Notes: a model not told the origin generated them from the sequence alone. A stretch of DNA of 64,000 nt from Gammaproteobacteria bacterium (GCA_002706685.1 PALV01000023.1:1-64000), one strand, 5' to 3'; shown: positions 8,377 through 18,498, counted from the stretch's first letter. A program made the numbers and translations.

Positions 8377-8473
8377 TGTTCGACTCCCGGGACTTGCATT
8401 ATTGTTGTAATTACAGTGAGACACGTTAACGCCAAATGCGGATTCTGTCCAACATCCTGACGTGCGATGCGCC

Positions 8474-10297
8474 TTATTCGTCTACCGGTTCAGCACTGAT
8501 CACGCGGAATCGCATCGGATTACTTTCAGGAACCAGAACCAAGGCCACATCGAAGAAAACCGTATCAGTCGGGAACACAAAGTACCCCAAGCGTGGAATC
8601 TGCAGGATCAGGTTTTGCACATCATAGACAGCCGCCGGCTCGCGGCTGTATTCATCCATGATCGAGACCAGTTCCAGAATCAGCTCGTCCTTGTCAATTA
8701 CCCGGAAACTGACCTGATAGGTCTGGCCGTCTACATCAACCGAAGCGATGAACAACTGACCGTAGCGGAAGTCGACCTCGTCTTTGCGGCTCAATGCCTG
8801 GGTATTTCCAGATCGTATTGAACTCCTGACCAGCCAGGTGCCCATGCCTTGGTACTGGGTAGTACCGAATGAACCAAGAGAGAACATACCGACCATTCCG
8901 AATGGGCTGACGCTATTGTTTTGCTGCCAGATGCCGACAGTGACAGCCTTTGCTCCCGGCTCGGGCAGCTCGGACACCATACCGCGCGAGTAGCGAGTCG
9001 TTCCACCGACATGCATAGTGTCCAATGTCTCACCCACCAGGTCCAGCAGGCTTCCTGTAACGCCGTGCAAAGCCTGATTACCAACAAACAGGGAGTAGTG
9101 AGGATAATCGACCCTGGAGGCATGGATATGATTCATGAACAGCGTTCTGACTTCCTCCAGACTGGCAACTGAGTAACCTTCAAAACGTCCGCCCTCGCGC
9201 GTCTCGGCCACCACCTCGGACAAAGACATACCCTTACTTTCTGACAGAGGGAGCCAGTATTTGTGTGTATTCGGATCCTTGATAACGGCACGTGGCGTCG
9301 GATCGTCCGACATCATACGCAGCAGCGACTCTCTTGTCGGAATTGGCGGATAGACCGCTGGCGAGTTCTCACCCCCTTCGTGCGTTACTGCAACATGAAT
9401 ATCGTCGGCATAAACGTATGCCCTGCGGCCCAGACTGTCGCTGACAATAGCGTGCGGACCCTGTATCTGCAGGGCGCCAGAGAACAGCGTATCTGCCTCG
9501 TAGTACATTTGCCGAAACAGCACGTCAACGCTGTCGCCTGCGGAGAGCGGGAAAGCCCCGTTGTATGAGCACTTGAATTGACAGGTAACCTGATTAAATG
9601 AGGCAACATGATTGCCGAGGTGGCGACTGGAGCCCAGGGTAAAAATGGAACTGATCTCTGAGCTGCCATGATTGCTCAGCGTACCTGTCACTTCAATATG
9701 GCTGCCGGCGCTAACCGTTGACGGGTAGGCCAGGTTGAGTGTGGCATTGATATCGGCAGAACCGGCTTTCGCGCTCTGAGTGTTCTGGGCATTGAGTTGC
9801 GACATTGAGCCCTGCCCTTCCTCAGCCACTATCGCGACAAAGTCCCGCTGCAGATACACATCATTCAGGCGACGACCTTCAGCGTCGGTAAATCCCATAT
9901 TGATGTTAGAAGCGCGGATAAGAAGATTGTCAGGCGCGCTGGCACTGACCTTGAGTGTGCGCCAGTAAAATTGTGCCGAGCTGCCTGGAAGCAGCGGTAA
10001 GCCGCGCGCCGGATCTACAGGACAGATGCTCTGTTGACATGAAGAGACGTCGGTGATTTCGTAGTGGGACTCAGCAAGCGGGGTAGCGCTGTAACCAAAA
10101 CCCCCGAATCTCTCGATCGTTCTGCCAGAATCGGCAGGATTGATGATCTCCACCACCAGAGTAATCTGGCCGCCAGGTGCAATAAAACTTCTGTCGGTAA
10201 GCAGATCAGCGGTGACACTGCCCTGGGCATACGAAAATGCCGGTAGACACACAAGCGCGAACAAAACACTAAAGCGGTTCCATCTGACAATCGACAT
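8474..10297 (-). CDS. Large secreted protein of unknown function with CARDB-like repeats
   Basis: This 607-residue protein has a signal peptide ending near SYAQ (about 24). Two immunoglobulin-like segments follow: GSVTADLLTDRSFIAPGGQITLVVEIINPADSGRT... at about 26-140, and LAYPSTVSAGSHIEVTGTLSNHGSSEI at about 180-215. Both resemble CARDB/DUF11-type extracellular modules. The C-terminal half (about 310-607) is rich in beta structure and has no motif I recognise. A very strong ribosome site (AGGGAGGGAG) precedes the ATG. It is probably periplasmic or surface-exposed. Confidence 0.65.
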   Translation of the reverse strand: MSIVRWNRFSVLFALVCLPAFSYAQGSVTADLLTDRSFIAPGGQITLVVEIINPADSGRTIERFGGFGYSATPLAESHYEITDVSSCQQSICPVDPARGLPLLPGSSAQFYWRTLKVSASAPDNLLIRASNINMGFTDAEGRRLNDVYLQRDFVAIVAEEGQGSMSQLNAQNTQSAKAGSADINATLNLAYPSTVSAGSHIEVTGTLSNHGSSEISSIFTLGSSRHLGNHVASFNQVTCQFKCSYNGAFPLSAGDSVDVLFRQMYYEADTLFSGALQIQGPHAIVSDSLGRRAYVYADDIHVAVTHEGGENSPAVYPPIPTRESLLRMMSDDPTPRAVIKDPNTHKYWLPLSESKGMSLSEVVAETREGGRFEGYSVASLEEVRTLFMNHIHASRVDYPHYSLFVGNQALHGVTGSLLDLVGETLDTMHVGGTTRYSRGMVSELPEPGAKAVTVGIWQQNNSVSPFGMVGMFSLGSFGTTQYQGMGTWLVRSSIRSGNTQALSRKDEVDFRYGQLFIASVDVDGQTYQVSFRVIDKDELILELVSIMDEYSREPAAVYDVQNLILQIPRLGYFVFPTDTVFFDVALVLVPESNPMRFRVISAEPVDE

Positions 10298-10436
10298 GGG
10301 ACTCCCTCCCTGATACCTCTGCTTTTTGGGGACACTATCATGCCCATACTGGTCGGAAAAGCATTTCTCATTCCGGCCAACGCCAGATTCGAGCGGCCTG
10401 ACTCATGCTCTGCTCTCTCGGTGCTGCTCAGCCTCC

Positions 10437-10910
10437 TCAAACCGAAGAGCAGATATCCCGCTCCATCACCAGCACCTGAATGCCCTTGTTATTGATCTGC
10501 TCAACTGGCCGCCACCCCAGACGCCTGTACAGACCGCCATCAAGTTGTTCGGTTTGCAGGTGCAATGTTCGTACTCCCAGACGGGCGGCCAACTCTAATG
10601 CATGTTCAATCAATTTTTTACCTACGCCCCTGCCACGATAATCAGGCCTGATATACATGCCGCCCAGCCAGTGCTCCTTGTCTGGATACATCGCCATTTC
10701 GCGGTATTTCAACTCCACTACGCCGAGCAGGTCGCCCTGATCCATGGCCAGCAGAACCAATGGCAGTTCCTCAGTGTTCAGACTATTCTCAAGATTGGCC
10801 GCGATGCTGGCAGGACTCAGGTTCGGGTTGAACGCGCCCCACTCCTGATAATACCAGTCAGCGACAGTGGGGATGGCCTGAGGGAGATTGGCAAGAAATA
10901 TGAATTGCAT
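10437..10910 (-). CDS. GNAT-family N-acetyltransferase
   Basis: The 157-residue protein has the acetyl-CoA-binding motif A, MYIRPDYRGRGVGKKLIEHALELAARLGVRTLHLQT (about 85-120), and the motif B-like GLYRRLGWRPVEQ. The reading frame extends further upstream, but that part is a shadow of the neighbouring TonB-C gene, so I start at MQFIF (10910), where the GNAT fold begins. The acceptor substrate cannot be inferred. It ends the leftward operon 12808-10437. Confidence 0.85.
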   Translation of the reverse strand: MQFIFLANLPQAIPTVADWYYQEWGAFNPNLSPASIAANLENSLNTEELPLVLLAMDQGDLLGVVELKYREMAMYPDKEHWLGGMYIRPDYRGRGVGKKLIEHALELAARLGVRTLHLQTEQLDGGLYRRLGWRPVEQINNKGIQVLVMERDICSSV

Positions 10911-10923
10911 AAACCGGGACAGC

Positions 10924-11325
10924 TCACAATTCAAAACGGACAACGTGCTGAAAATTCGACATTTCCACGGCAACGCCGTCAACCACCCTGGGTTCGTATC
11001 TAAACTTTTCGATCGCTCTAATGGCGGCGGAGTTAAACATGCCCCATGGATCGGCATCCGTGATTTCGATAGAGAATGGATCAACAGTCCCATCAGCCAT
11101 AATTGTAAACTTTACCTGAACCCATCCCTCAATACCTCGAGCTGCCGCCCGTGCAGGGTAACGCGGCTCAACTTCATGAATCAGCTTGGGCATTCCTTCC
11201 AGGTCCAGTTCCAGCGAAAGCAGATCAGACTGTGCGAACACATGTGGCACAAAACCAACAACGAAAATGACAGACAAACACAGTTTTAATACCTGCATTT
11301 TCTCAAAGCGAAATGAAATAACCAT
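10924..11325 (-). CDS. Exported single-domain TonB C-terminal protein
   Basis: The 133-residue protein has a signal peptide or anchor (about 10-31) and then a TonB C-terminal domain: PKLIHEVEPRYPARAAARGIEGWVQVKFTIMADGTVDPFSI...SAAIRAIEKFRYEPRVVDG. There is no proline-rich spacer like that of canonical TonB, so it is probably a periplasmic binding module rather than an energy transducer. The start shares the A of TAATG with the S41 protease stop, which implies translational coupling. An alternative start at 11298 gives a shorter signal sequence. Confidence 0.8.
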   Translation of the reverse strand: MVISFRFEKMQVLKLCLSVIFVVGFVPHVFAQSDLLSLELDLEGMPKLIHEVEPRYPARAAARGIEGWVQVKFTIMADGTVDPFSIEITDADPWGMFNSAAIRAIEKFRYEPRVVDGVAVEMSNFQHVVRFEL

Positions 11326-12383
11326 TATTCGGTCTCCAGTCTTCGCAATTGCATCTCCCTATCCTGTCGAGCCATGGGTGACTCAGTCTGATCAATGACA
11401 TCTTTTAGAATTAGCTTGTGCGCAGTATTAAGCGCAGCATCAGCGCTTTCGGAATGATCGGGGATAACACCAGTGCCTTCCCAGTTTTCACCAGTGACGG
11501 CGCTGAACGCCCGACCATTCGAAATAAACATATGATAATGATCACCAATGCGAGCGATGGCGCCAGGATGAGCACCACCACGCGTCGTTTCACCAACAAT
11601 TGTCGCGCGATTGTTTACCTGCATGGCATAGCTAAAAGCCTCCGCGGCCGAAAAGGTTGCTTCGCTTGTCAGGATGTAAACAGGACGCGTCGTACCATAC
11701 CAGGCGCCATCAAGGTCAGTGCTGGTCCAGAACTCTTCAGTTGTGTCAGTTCTGCGCCAATAAATTGAATCCACATGGACAGATTCCGGACCGAGAAAAT
11801 AGCTCGCCAGCAAAGCAACGGTTTCAGGCATGCCGCCACCGTTCTGTCGCAAATCAATAATCAACCCGCCTGTATGCTGAAACAGATCCATGGCATTGCC
11901 GATGGCACGTTTCGCTGGTTCAGCATCTACGAATGCAGCCAACTCGAGATAACCTATATTGCCGTCCAGCCAGCTCACTTCGCGGATGGCATAATTGTCA
12001 TACTGAAGAAATCGGAGATTCTGCTCCTGCATTTCTTGCGTAGGATTCATCATCTCTTCTTCGGTAGGCAGATCCCCTTCCATGTAAAAGATAAACAGGT
12101 GCTGATCATTGCTGACCTCCACCATATCTTCGGTCAACCGCTCAGTGAACTGCTCAGAATTCGTCACATCGTCATAGTGCCCGCTTTCAAGTCGGGTCAT
12201 TAGTGCCTGGGCCATGGCCTGTCCGACGTCGGGCAGGACATATTCTTGGACCAGCCTTTCACTTACCTCAGTAACGACCTGCCGTTTGGATTCAGGCGTC
12301 AAATCCTCTGCAGAAAAAACCTGAGATGAAAAGGCAAGTATCAGCAAGAACGTAAAAATGGCTTTTGAGAACGTGCTCATCAT
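11325..12383 (-). CDS. Exported S41-family serine peptidase
   Basis: The 352-residue protein has a signal peptide (about 1-24), an IRBP-like helical N-terminal domain (about 28-130) and the tail-specific protease catalytic core. GNIGYLELAAFVD, TGGLIIDLRQNGGGMPETVALLASYFLG and the nucleophile region TSEATFSAAEAFSYAM (about 237-252) are visible, then GETTRGGAHPG. No PDZ domain is evident, as in the IRBP-like subgroup. It should cleave peptides in the periplasm. It sits between a membrane protein (4-base overlap upstream) and the TonB-C protein (1-base overlap downstream). Confidence 0.88.
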   Translation of the reverse strand: MMSTFSKAIFTFLLILAFSSQVFSAEDLTPESKRQVVTEVSERLVQEYVLPDVGQAMAQALMTRLESGHYDDVTNSEQFTERLTEDMVEVSNDQHLFIFYMEGDLPTEEEMMNPTQEMQEQNLRFLQYDNYAIREVSWLDGNIGYLELAAFVDAEPAKRAIGNAMDLFQHTGGLIIDLRQNGGGMPETVALLASYFLGPESVHVDSIYWRRTDTTEEFWTSTDLDGAWYGTTRPVYILTSEATFSAAEAFSYAMQVNNRATIVGETTRGGAHPGAIARIGDHYHMFISNGRAFSAVTGENWEGTGVIPDHSESADAALNTAHKLILKDVIDQTESPMARQDREMQLRRLETE

Positions 12384-12808
12384 TGCTTCTCCACCGGCTC
12401 TGAACCTGTTGTCCCATTCGCCTTCCCTCGCCGCAATTCAAACCCACGCACAATCACATAGGCAATCAGGGCCACCACAAACACCACCAGATACATCCAG
12501 GCGATGCCCTGCAGACAGGCGATCAGTGTGCGATAGATCTCCAGCACCCAGCGCTCCAATGTCAGTTGCAGGATGCCCATGTCGCTGATCTGTGGGCTAA
12601 TGTACCGCTCCAGTTCGTAGATACGAACGCCAGAGGAGATGCCGACCACGTAGGTGGCAAACATCACGTAGCGCTGCCATGCGGTGCTGATTTCATCCTG
12701 GATGATGCGTGTGAAGATGGCGCCGATTGGCTTGCGAAATACGCGGGCAGCCGTGTAGGAAACGGCCAGGGACAGGCTTAGCGTAAGGGCCAATAGTGTG
12801 AAAAACAT
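12380..12808 (-). CDS. Membrane protein of unknown function, first gene of the S41 operon
   Basis: This 142-residue protein has an N-terminal hydrophobic segment (about 1-20), a central region that may dip into the membrane (about 46-62), a C-terminal helix (about 103-124) and a basic, polar tail. GGAGCG lies five bases upstream of the ATG, and the stop overlaps the S41 start as ATGA. No family is recognised. The tight coupling suggests a partner of the periplasmic peptidase, but this is inference. Confidence 0.6.
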   Translation of the reverse strand: MFFTLLALTLSLSLAVSYTAARVFRKPIGAIFTRIIQDEISTAWQRYVMFATYVVGISSGVRIYELERYISPQISDMGILQLTLERWVLEIYRTLIACLQGIAWMYLVVFVVALIAYVIVRGFELRRGKANGTTGSEPVEKQ

Positions 12809-13023
12809 ATTCGCTCCGTGAATCTGTGTTTTGAGGCAACCATACTACGATTTCTCGGGACTGGGTAGCTTATTGAATGTGCTGTTATCGATACGACCTT
12901 TTGCTCTGAGTAATTGAGTTTTTGATCAATAGTCAGCATTACTGTTAAACTAATCGCATAGGTTAATACCGACCCGCGTTTCTTTCCAACCATCAGCACC
13001 AACCATCAGCAGGAGCCAGGCCA

Positions 13024-13041
13024 ATGAAGTCAGCACTCTAA
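13024..13041 (+). promoter_or_regulatory. Possible five-codon leader peptide before the ABC-F gene
   Basis: AGGAGCC stands six bases before ATGAAGTCAGCACTCTAA, which would encode Met-Lys-Ser-Ala-Leu. The ABC-F start lies 36 bases after its stop. Some ABC-F genes are controlled by ribosome stalling on short leaders. The evidence here is only a good ribosome site and position. Confidence 0.25.
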
Positions 13042-13077
13042 ACCCCTATTTTTTCTGGTGTGTTAGAGGAGCTGTTT

Positions 13078-14658
13078 ATGGCCAAGGCCTGTATTTCCGC
13101 AACGGGGCTTTCCGTTGCATTCGAACCCAATCCCCCGGTTTTTCACTCTCTTGATCTGCATCTGCCTGACGAGACTGTTGCATTGATCGGCCCCAATGGC
13201 GCCGGCAAAACGCTGCTGGGCGAATGCCTGGCAGGTGTTCGCCTTCCGCATGCTGGACAGGTACAACACCATGTGCCGGTCGCCAATCTCTCTCAGCACG
13301 CAGCAGAGCATCTCACACCGGACACTGTGGCTGCCTTTCTGGGTGTTGAATCAGCGTTAGCGGCGCTTGATCGCCTGCTCTCCGGCGCCGGACAGGTCGA
13401 TGACCTTTCTTTGCTCAATGAACGCTGGACCCTGAAGGAGGATCTGATCGAAGAGCTCATCCGCTTCGATCTGCCCGCCGATTGCCTGCTGGTCCCGATG
13501 AGTTCGCTCAGCGGCGGACAGCGTACGCGTTTACATTTGCTGAGACTGTCACGCATCCGTGACGCATTCCTGATCCTGGACGAGCCGAGCAATCATCTGG
13601 ATCAGGCCGGTCGACGCTGGCTGAGCAAGTGGCTCAGCCAGCGGCCTGGTGGTGCATTGGTGATCACGCATGATCAAACGCTTCTGCAGTCGTTTGGACG
13701 ATTGCTCGAACTGCGCGATGGCGCCCTGCAGTGGCACGGTCAGGGATTCGCAGCCTATCTGCAAACCCGCGAGCAATTGCTGGAGAAGGCCCGGCATGAC
13801 CAGCAACATGCACGCCAGACGATAAAAAAAGAGCAGCAACAACAGCAGACTGAAAAAGAGCGCCATGAACAGCGCGTCCAAAAAGGCCGAGCCAAAGCCA
13901 GCAAAAAGGACCTGCCGAAGATCCTGCTGGACGCTCGCAAAGAGCGTAGCGAAGCCACCGGTGGGCGCATCGCTCAAAAGCATCAGTCCGTGCTGCGGGA
14001 AGAACAGCGGCGCAAAGCGGGCGCCGAATCAGTGCTGGGCAGGGAGATTACTCTGGGCTTCCCGCTTACCGAGCCGGAACCCATTTCAGGGCACCTGCTG
14101 CAGCTGGATAAAGTCATTCTGCCTTGGGTCAGCAACCCTCTTCCGCTTGATATCCAGATCAGGAGCGGTGAGCGCTGGTGGCTGAGCGGAAATAATGGCA
14201 GCGGAAAATCAACACTGTTGAACGCGATCAGCGGCGATATTGAGCCACGGGCGGGACAGATTCATCGCCGAGGCTCAGTGCTGAAACTGGACCAACACCT
14301 GAGCCTGTTGGACGACGAGGAAAGCGCACTGGAAAATTTCCGACGACTGAATCCTGGCTGGACTGAATGGGCTTACCGGGACAGATTGGCTCTGGTGCGC
14401 TTGCCGGGCAATCAGGCGCTGCACCCGGTCGCTCAGTTAAGCGGCGGCGAACGCCTGAAGGTAGCACTGGCCTGCACGCTGATGGGGCCGACAGCTGCCC
14501 AGCTCGTACTACTGGATGAACCCGACAACCATCTGGACCTGGAGAGCCAGACCCTGCTCGCTCATGTACTGAAAAGCTACCAAGGCACGCTGCTTGTCGT
14601 GACCCACGGTGAAGTTTTTGCCGAACAGCTTGGCCTGGACAAAATTCTGAACCTGTAA
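13078..14658 (+). CDS. ABC-F family ATPase (ribosome-associated)
   Basis: The 526-residue protein has two ATP-binding cassettes and no membrane domain. Cassette 1 shows GPNGAGKTLLG, LSGGQRTRL and FLILDEPSNHLD. Cassette 2 shows GNNGSGKSTLL, LSGGERLKVAL and LVLLDEPDNHLD. The linker between them (about 235-320) is long, charged and Gln/Lys-rich, as in ABC-F proteins that act at the ribosomal E site. The subfamily (Uup/YheS-like or a resistance type) is unclear. I use the ATG at 13078, which follows GAGGAG by six bases, rather than the upstream in-frame GTG. It abuts the convergent ammonia-lyase gene with no intergenic base. Confidence 0.88.
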   Translation: MAKACISATGLSVAFEPNPPVFHSLDLHLPDETVALIGPNGAGKTLLGECLAGVRLPHAGQVQHHVPVANLSQHAAEHLTPDTVAAFLGVESALAALDRLLSGAGQVDDLSLLNERWTLKEDLIEELIRFDLPADCLLVPMSSLSGGQRTRLHLLRLSRIRDAFLILDEPSNHLDQAGRRWLSKWLSQRPGGALVITHDQTLLQSFGRLLELRDGALQWHGQGFAAYLQTREQLLEKARHDQQHARQTIKKEQQQQQTEKERHEQRVQKGRAKASKKDLPKILLDARKERSEATGGRIAQKHQSVLREEQRRKAGAESVLGREITLGFPLTEPEPISGHLLQLDKVILPWVSNPLPLDIQIRSGERWWLSGNNGSGKSTLLNAISGDIEPRAGQIHRRGSVLKLDQHLSLLDDEESALENFRRLNPGWTEWAYRDRLALVRLPGNQALHPVAQLSGGERLKVALACTLMGPTAAQLVLLDEPDNHLDLESQTLLAHVLKSYQGTLLVVTHGEVFAEQLGLDKILNL

Positions 14659-16197
14659 TCAGTGCCAGTTCACATACAAAGACCAGCGTTGCTGCTGTAT
14701 CTGATCAATCAGCACTCTGAGCTCCTGCTCCAGCGCGCGGTCTTCGGTGATAAATGCCGTCACCTCGCGCACCTGTCTGACTGTGTCCAGCAACTGCACT
14801 CCAATCTGTTGCTCCGATAGCTCAGCACGCGCCAGGCGCAAATCCAGCCCCTGTGCACAGGCAATCAGTGAAGCGGCGGCGACCTGCTCGGTCAATTGCA
14901 GCACACGAAGACAGTCGCGCGCAGCAATGGTACCCATGCTGACTTTGTCCTGGTTATGACATTCGGTGGACCGTGAAAACACACTGGCAGGCATAGTCTG
15001 CTTGAGTGCTTCGGCGGTCCATGCTGAGGTGCCGATCTGCACAGCTTTCAGGCCATGATTGATCGCGGCGCGCTCAGGTGCGGCACCAGACAGATTGGCA
15101 GGCAGCCCATTGTTGAAACGGGTGTCCATCATCAGCGCCATTTGCCTGTCCAGCAGGTCCGCGATGTTTGCCACTGTGTTCTTCAGGGTATCCATGACCA
15201 GCGCGATGTGCCCGCCATAAAAATGCCCACCGTGCAGCACATGCTCACCCTCGCCATCAATAATCGGATTGTCGTTGGCACTGTTCAGTTCATTTTCGAT
15301 CAACTGCCTCGCCCACGGCAATGTGTCCGCCAGCACACCAATCACATGTGGCGCGCAGCGCAGCGAATAACGATCCTGCAGACGCTTTGAATTGCGCGGG
15401 GTCTCACCCGTGTGGAGATCATGGCGCAACCACTCTGCGATTTGCTGTTGCCCTGGGTGAGGTTTGACCTGAAACAGGGTTTCGTCAAAATGGTTGGCAT
15501 TGCCATTTGTTACCAGAGACACCATGGCGGTGATTCGGGTCGCCAACCGGGTCAGATAGGCCGCCCGCTGATAGGCCATACAGGCGATGCCGGTCATGAC
15601 TGCGGTACCGTTCATGATGGCCAGTCCTTCTTTGGGGCGCAGTGTCAATGGTGTGATACCGCGCTCCTGGAACACCTCCATGGTGGGACGAATGCGGCCT
15701 TTGTCGTAGACCTGGCGCTCACCGCATAAAACGGCAGCCACGTAGGATAACGGCGTCAGATCGCCACTGGCCCCCACAGAACCCTCACTGGGAATAACCG
15801 GTATGATGTCTTCCTGCAGCAAGCGGGCCAGCTGCTGCAACAAAACCTCTCTGACGCCTGAGTAACCCTGGCACAAGGAAACCAGTCGTGCTGCCAGCAC
15901 GGCCCGCCCAAGCTCTGCTGACAGGTTTTCGCCAAGACCACAGCCATGAAAGGTGTAAAGATGTCTGGGCAACTCCTCAACCAGCGCAGCAGGTATGGAC
16001 ACCGTGCAGGAATCGCCGTATCCGGTCGTCACGCCATAGATCACGCCCTCTTCGGCAAGCAGACGATCCAGAAATTCAACACCCGCAGCGATACGCCGAC
16101 GAAATTCAGGTGCCTGACTCAGGGCAACAGACTGCTGCTGCCTCGCCACGACCGCGACATCTTCAATCGTCAACCGTGAGTCTCCAAAAATAATCAT
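14659..16197 (-). CDS. Aromatic amino acid ammonia-lyase (HutH/PAL family)
   Basis: The 512-residue protein carries the MIO-forming Ala-Ser-Gly (143-145) in GSVGASGDLTPLSYVAA, the catalytic Tyr54 loop YGVTTGYG, LIENELNSANDNPI and QDKVSMGTIAARD. The family deaminates His, Phe or Tyr to the unsaturated acid. The selectivity dyad reads Phe83-His84 where histidase usually has Ser-His, tyrosine lyases have His-Leu and phenylalanine lyases have Phe-Leu, so the substrate is uncertain. No other hut genes are nearby, which argues against routine histidine catabolism. Confidence 0.88.
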   Translation of the reverse strand: MIIFGDSRLTIEDVAVVARQQQSVALSQAPEFRRRIAAGVEFLDRLLAEEGVIYGVTTGYGDSCTVSIPAALVEELPRHLYTFHGCGLGENLSAELGRAVLAARLVSLCQGYSGVREVLLQQLARLLQEDIIPVIPSEGSVGASGDLTPLSYVAAVLCGERQVYDKGRIRPTMEVFQERGITPLTLRPKEGLAIMNGTAVMTGIACMAYQRAAYLTRLATRITAMVSLVTNGNANHFDETLFQVKPHPGQQQIAEWLRHDLHTGETPRNSKRLQDRYSLRCAPHVIGVLADTLPWARQLIENELNSANDNPIIDGEGEHVLHGGHFYGGHIALVMDTLKNTVANIADLLDRQMALMMDTRFNNGLPANLSGAAPERAAINHGLKAVQIGTSAWTAEALKQTMPASVFSRSTECHNQDKVSMGTIAARDCLRVLQLTEQVAAASLIACAQGLDLRLARAELSEQQIGVQLLDTVRQVREVTAFITEDRALEQELRVLIDQIQQQRWSLYVNWH

Positions 16198-16357
16198 GAA
16201 CTGCGCTCTTTCGTTTCAAAGCAACGGGATGTGCTGCATGGGTGAGTTACTGAGGTCGCTTGTCAGCCGACTCATCTGCTATCGGCAAGGCGCGCGAATT
16301 GTATAACACTGAGGGGGTAATAAGATAACAGCCCTGACGAAGGCTGCGGCAGGTCGA

Positions 16358-17968
16358 CTAAGGCTCTACTGCAGCTTTGACCACATCACGCAGCTCAGCC
16401 AGGCGGAATGGCTTTTGCAGGAAACCAGCAAGTCCCTTGCCTGCGAACTGCGTATCAATAGTCTGTTCGCCGTAGCCACTCATGACAATGACCCGGACTT
16501 TCGGATTGATACGACGCAGCTGGGCAAATGCTGCTGCTCCGTCCAGATGCGGCATGGTGAGATCCAGCAACACCAGCGGATTGCTGGCGGCCATCTCCCG
16601 GTACACCTCGACCCCTTCGCGGCCATCCGATGCTGTTGCCACCTCAAAACCCATGCGCATTAACATGTGGCGTGCCAGCGCCCGAATACTCTCTTCATCG
16701 TCGATTACCAGCGCGGTGCCAAAGCCCTGCCATTGTTCTGGCTCACTGTCTGACTTGACAGCCTGTGGCTCCACACCCGGCGCCGCTGGCAACAACACCT
16801 TGAACGTGGTGCCTCTCCCTGGCTCACTGTATACCCGAATAGCTCCCTTGTGGCCGCGAATTACACCCAGCACCGCTGCCAGTCCGAGACCGCGCCCGGT
16901 AAACTTGGTAGTGAAAAATGGATCAAATATACGCGCACGAACGTCGGCACTCATGCCTTTACCGGTATCCGCCACTTCCATGTGCACGTAAAGTCCTTCC
17001 TCCAGCGTGTCATTGATAAAGTTTTCATCAAGGTAGTCTCTATCGCACCACGCAGCGCCCGTTGTTATCGAGATCACACCACTCCTGTCACCGATTGCAT
17101 CAGAGGCATTGATGATCAGGTTCATGATCACCTGCCTCAACTGAGTGGCATCGGCCATACATGCCGGCAAGTCCTCTGGCAGCTCGAAGCGCATTACACA
17201 TTTTTTAGAGATCGAAACTTCCAGCAGCCGGGTGATATCCTTAACCAGCCGGGACAGCTGGACCGGCTCTACAATGCGTGAGCCTTTTCCTGAATAGGCC
17301 AGCATTTGCTGTGTCAGCTCCGCGGCGCGGCGAGCACCTGTTACAGCCGCGTCAACAAACTCACCTGCCGCCGAATGCTCTGGAAGTTGAGCGCGTGCCA
17401 GCTCTGAATAGCCGATAATACTGGTCAGCAAATTATTAAAGTCGTGCGCAATGCCGCCCGCCATGACCCCCAGGCTTTCCAGTTTCTGGGATTGCAGCAT
17501 CTGGGCTTCAAGTTCACGGCGTTCCTCCTCTGCACGTTGCTGCCTGTGCAGGGCCGCGGTGACTTTTGTGACTCGATCGGAGAGTTCCTTGAATTTTGTT
17601 GGTGCGCTGTCTGCGTCTCGTAACTGAAGTACCAGCTGCGCAGGTTTTTCTTCAGTGGCGGGCGTCAGCAGGTGTATCGCACTTCGAACACGAAGCGGCT
17701 GACCGTTCTCACTCTTTAAAACCAACACACCTGGCAGTCGTTCTCGCGTGCGTGATCCGTCCCGCAGGAGTTTGAGCACATCGGCCTCGGCACCATGCGC
17801 AAATGCTAACAGCGACTGGCCATCGATCGACTGACGTGAATTGGTCAATAAGCGTCTTGCAGCACGATTCGCCCCCAGAATAAGGCCGTCGCTGGCAACC
17901 ACCAGCAAGGCGTCCTGCAACAGCTCAGCTGCCTGCAGGAAAGATATGTCAGAACTCTTGCTGCTCAC
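16358..17968 (-). CDS. Hybrid histidine kinase with PAS, kinase core and receiver domain
   Basis: The 536-residue soluble protein has an N-terminal PAS-like domain (about 8-120), a coiled coil (about 125-162), a HisKA domain with phospho-acceptor His175 in [11 protein letters not shown], an HATPase domain ([30 protein letters not shown]) and a C-terminal receiver domain whose acceptor is Asp469 in VLLDLTMP, with the Lys in FLQKPF. It has no membrane segments. It overlaps the upstream sensor-like gene by 4 bases (ATGA), so the two almost certainly act together. No output domain is present, so phosphotransfer to another protein is expected. Confidence 0.92.
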   Translation of the reverse strand: MSSKSSDISFLQAAELLQDALLVVASDGLILGANRAARRLLTNSRQSIDGQSLLAFAHGAEADVLKLLRDGSRTRERLPGVLVLKSENGQPLRVRSAIHLLTPATEEKPAQLVLQLRDADSAPTKFKELSDRVTKVTAALHRQQRAEEERRELEAQMLQSQKLESLGVMAGGIAHDFNNLLTSIIGYSELARAQLPEHSAAGEFVDAAVTGARRAAELTQQMLAYSGKGSRIVEPVQLSRLVKDITRLLEVSISKKCVMRFELPEDLPACMADATQLRQVIMNLIINASDAIGDRSGVISITTGAAWCDRDYLDENFINDTLEEGLYVHMEVADTGKGMSADVRARIFDPFFTTKFTGRGLGLAAVLGVIRGHKGAIRVYSEPGRGTTFKVLLPAAPGVEPQAVKSDSEPEQWQGFGTALVIDDEESIRALARHMLMRMGFEVATASDGREGVEVYREMAASNPLVLLDLTMPHLDGAAAFAQLRRINPKVRVIVMSGYGEQTIDTQFAGKGLAGFLQKPFRLAELRDVVKAAVEP

Positions 17969-18498
17969 CCGCGAAAATACTCTCGACCAGTAGCCTGCTC
18001 ATCCATAGGCAGGTTGAGGTGGATGACTACTCTGCAGCCTGGAGCACCTTCGGCAATGGTTTCTTCAAGATCAACCCGGGCATAACCCAGATTTTCTGCG
18101 GTGATATTTCCAAACACGTTGGATGTCATCATGCACAGTGCGGGGCGACCCTCTACCGTCTCAGCAAAAGGACAATGGGTATTGCTCAAAACGATGCGTT
18201 CGTCGTTCTGCTCAACAATTGAAAACCCGCCATTGATGCGTCGTTTAAGATCAACAAGCACTTCAGCTACCTGCTCACGCGTCAATCTGGGCCGGTTTAG
18301 CGCCTCGCGATAGCTTTTGTTGAGCTGATCACCAATGCGCTGGCCCACCAGACTGACGAAGCCTGACGCCTCCTCCATACCAACAACATCCTGCAGCGCG
18401 CCAGCCAGTTCACGCAACATCGAGCGCATGAATACGTCGCGCTCCAGCGGTATCTCAAGCTCTTTCACCGGAATCTTTGCCAGGTTGGATTCAGTCAT
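17965..18498 (-). CDS. Methanogen-output-domain-like sensor protein paired with the hybrid kinase
   Basis: The 177-residue protein has a helical N-terminal half (about 20-80). Its C-terminal domain contains [60 protein letters not shown]. The conserved cysteines (HCPF, LCMMTSN, GCRV) and overall pattern match the MetOD1 (methanogen output domain 1) family, which often accompanies histidine kinases. A metal or redox cofactor is possible. I use the ATG at 18498, four bases after AGGGGGT. It overlaps the kinase start by 4 bases. Confidence 0.7.
   Translation of the reverse strand: MTESNLAKIPVKELEIPLERDVFMRSMLRELAGALQDVVGMEEASGFVSLVGQRIGDQLNKSYREALNRPRLTREQVAEVLVDLKRRINGGFSIVEQNDERIVLSNTHCPFAETVEGRPALCMMTSNVFGNITAENLGYARVDLEETIAEGAPGCRVVIHLNLPMDEQATGREYFRG

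Noticed and set aside
7702..8460. 252-residue plus-strand ORF opposite the FAH gene
   Set aside because: The minus-strand gene has complete FAH motifs, a ribosome site and a signal peptide; the antisense frame is His/Asp-rich without any known fold.
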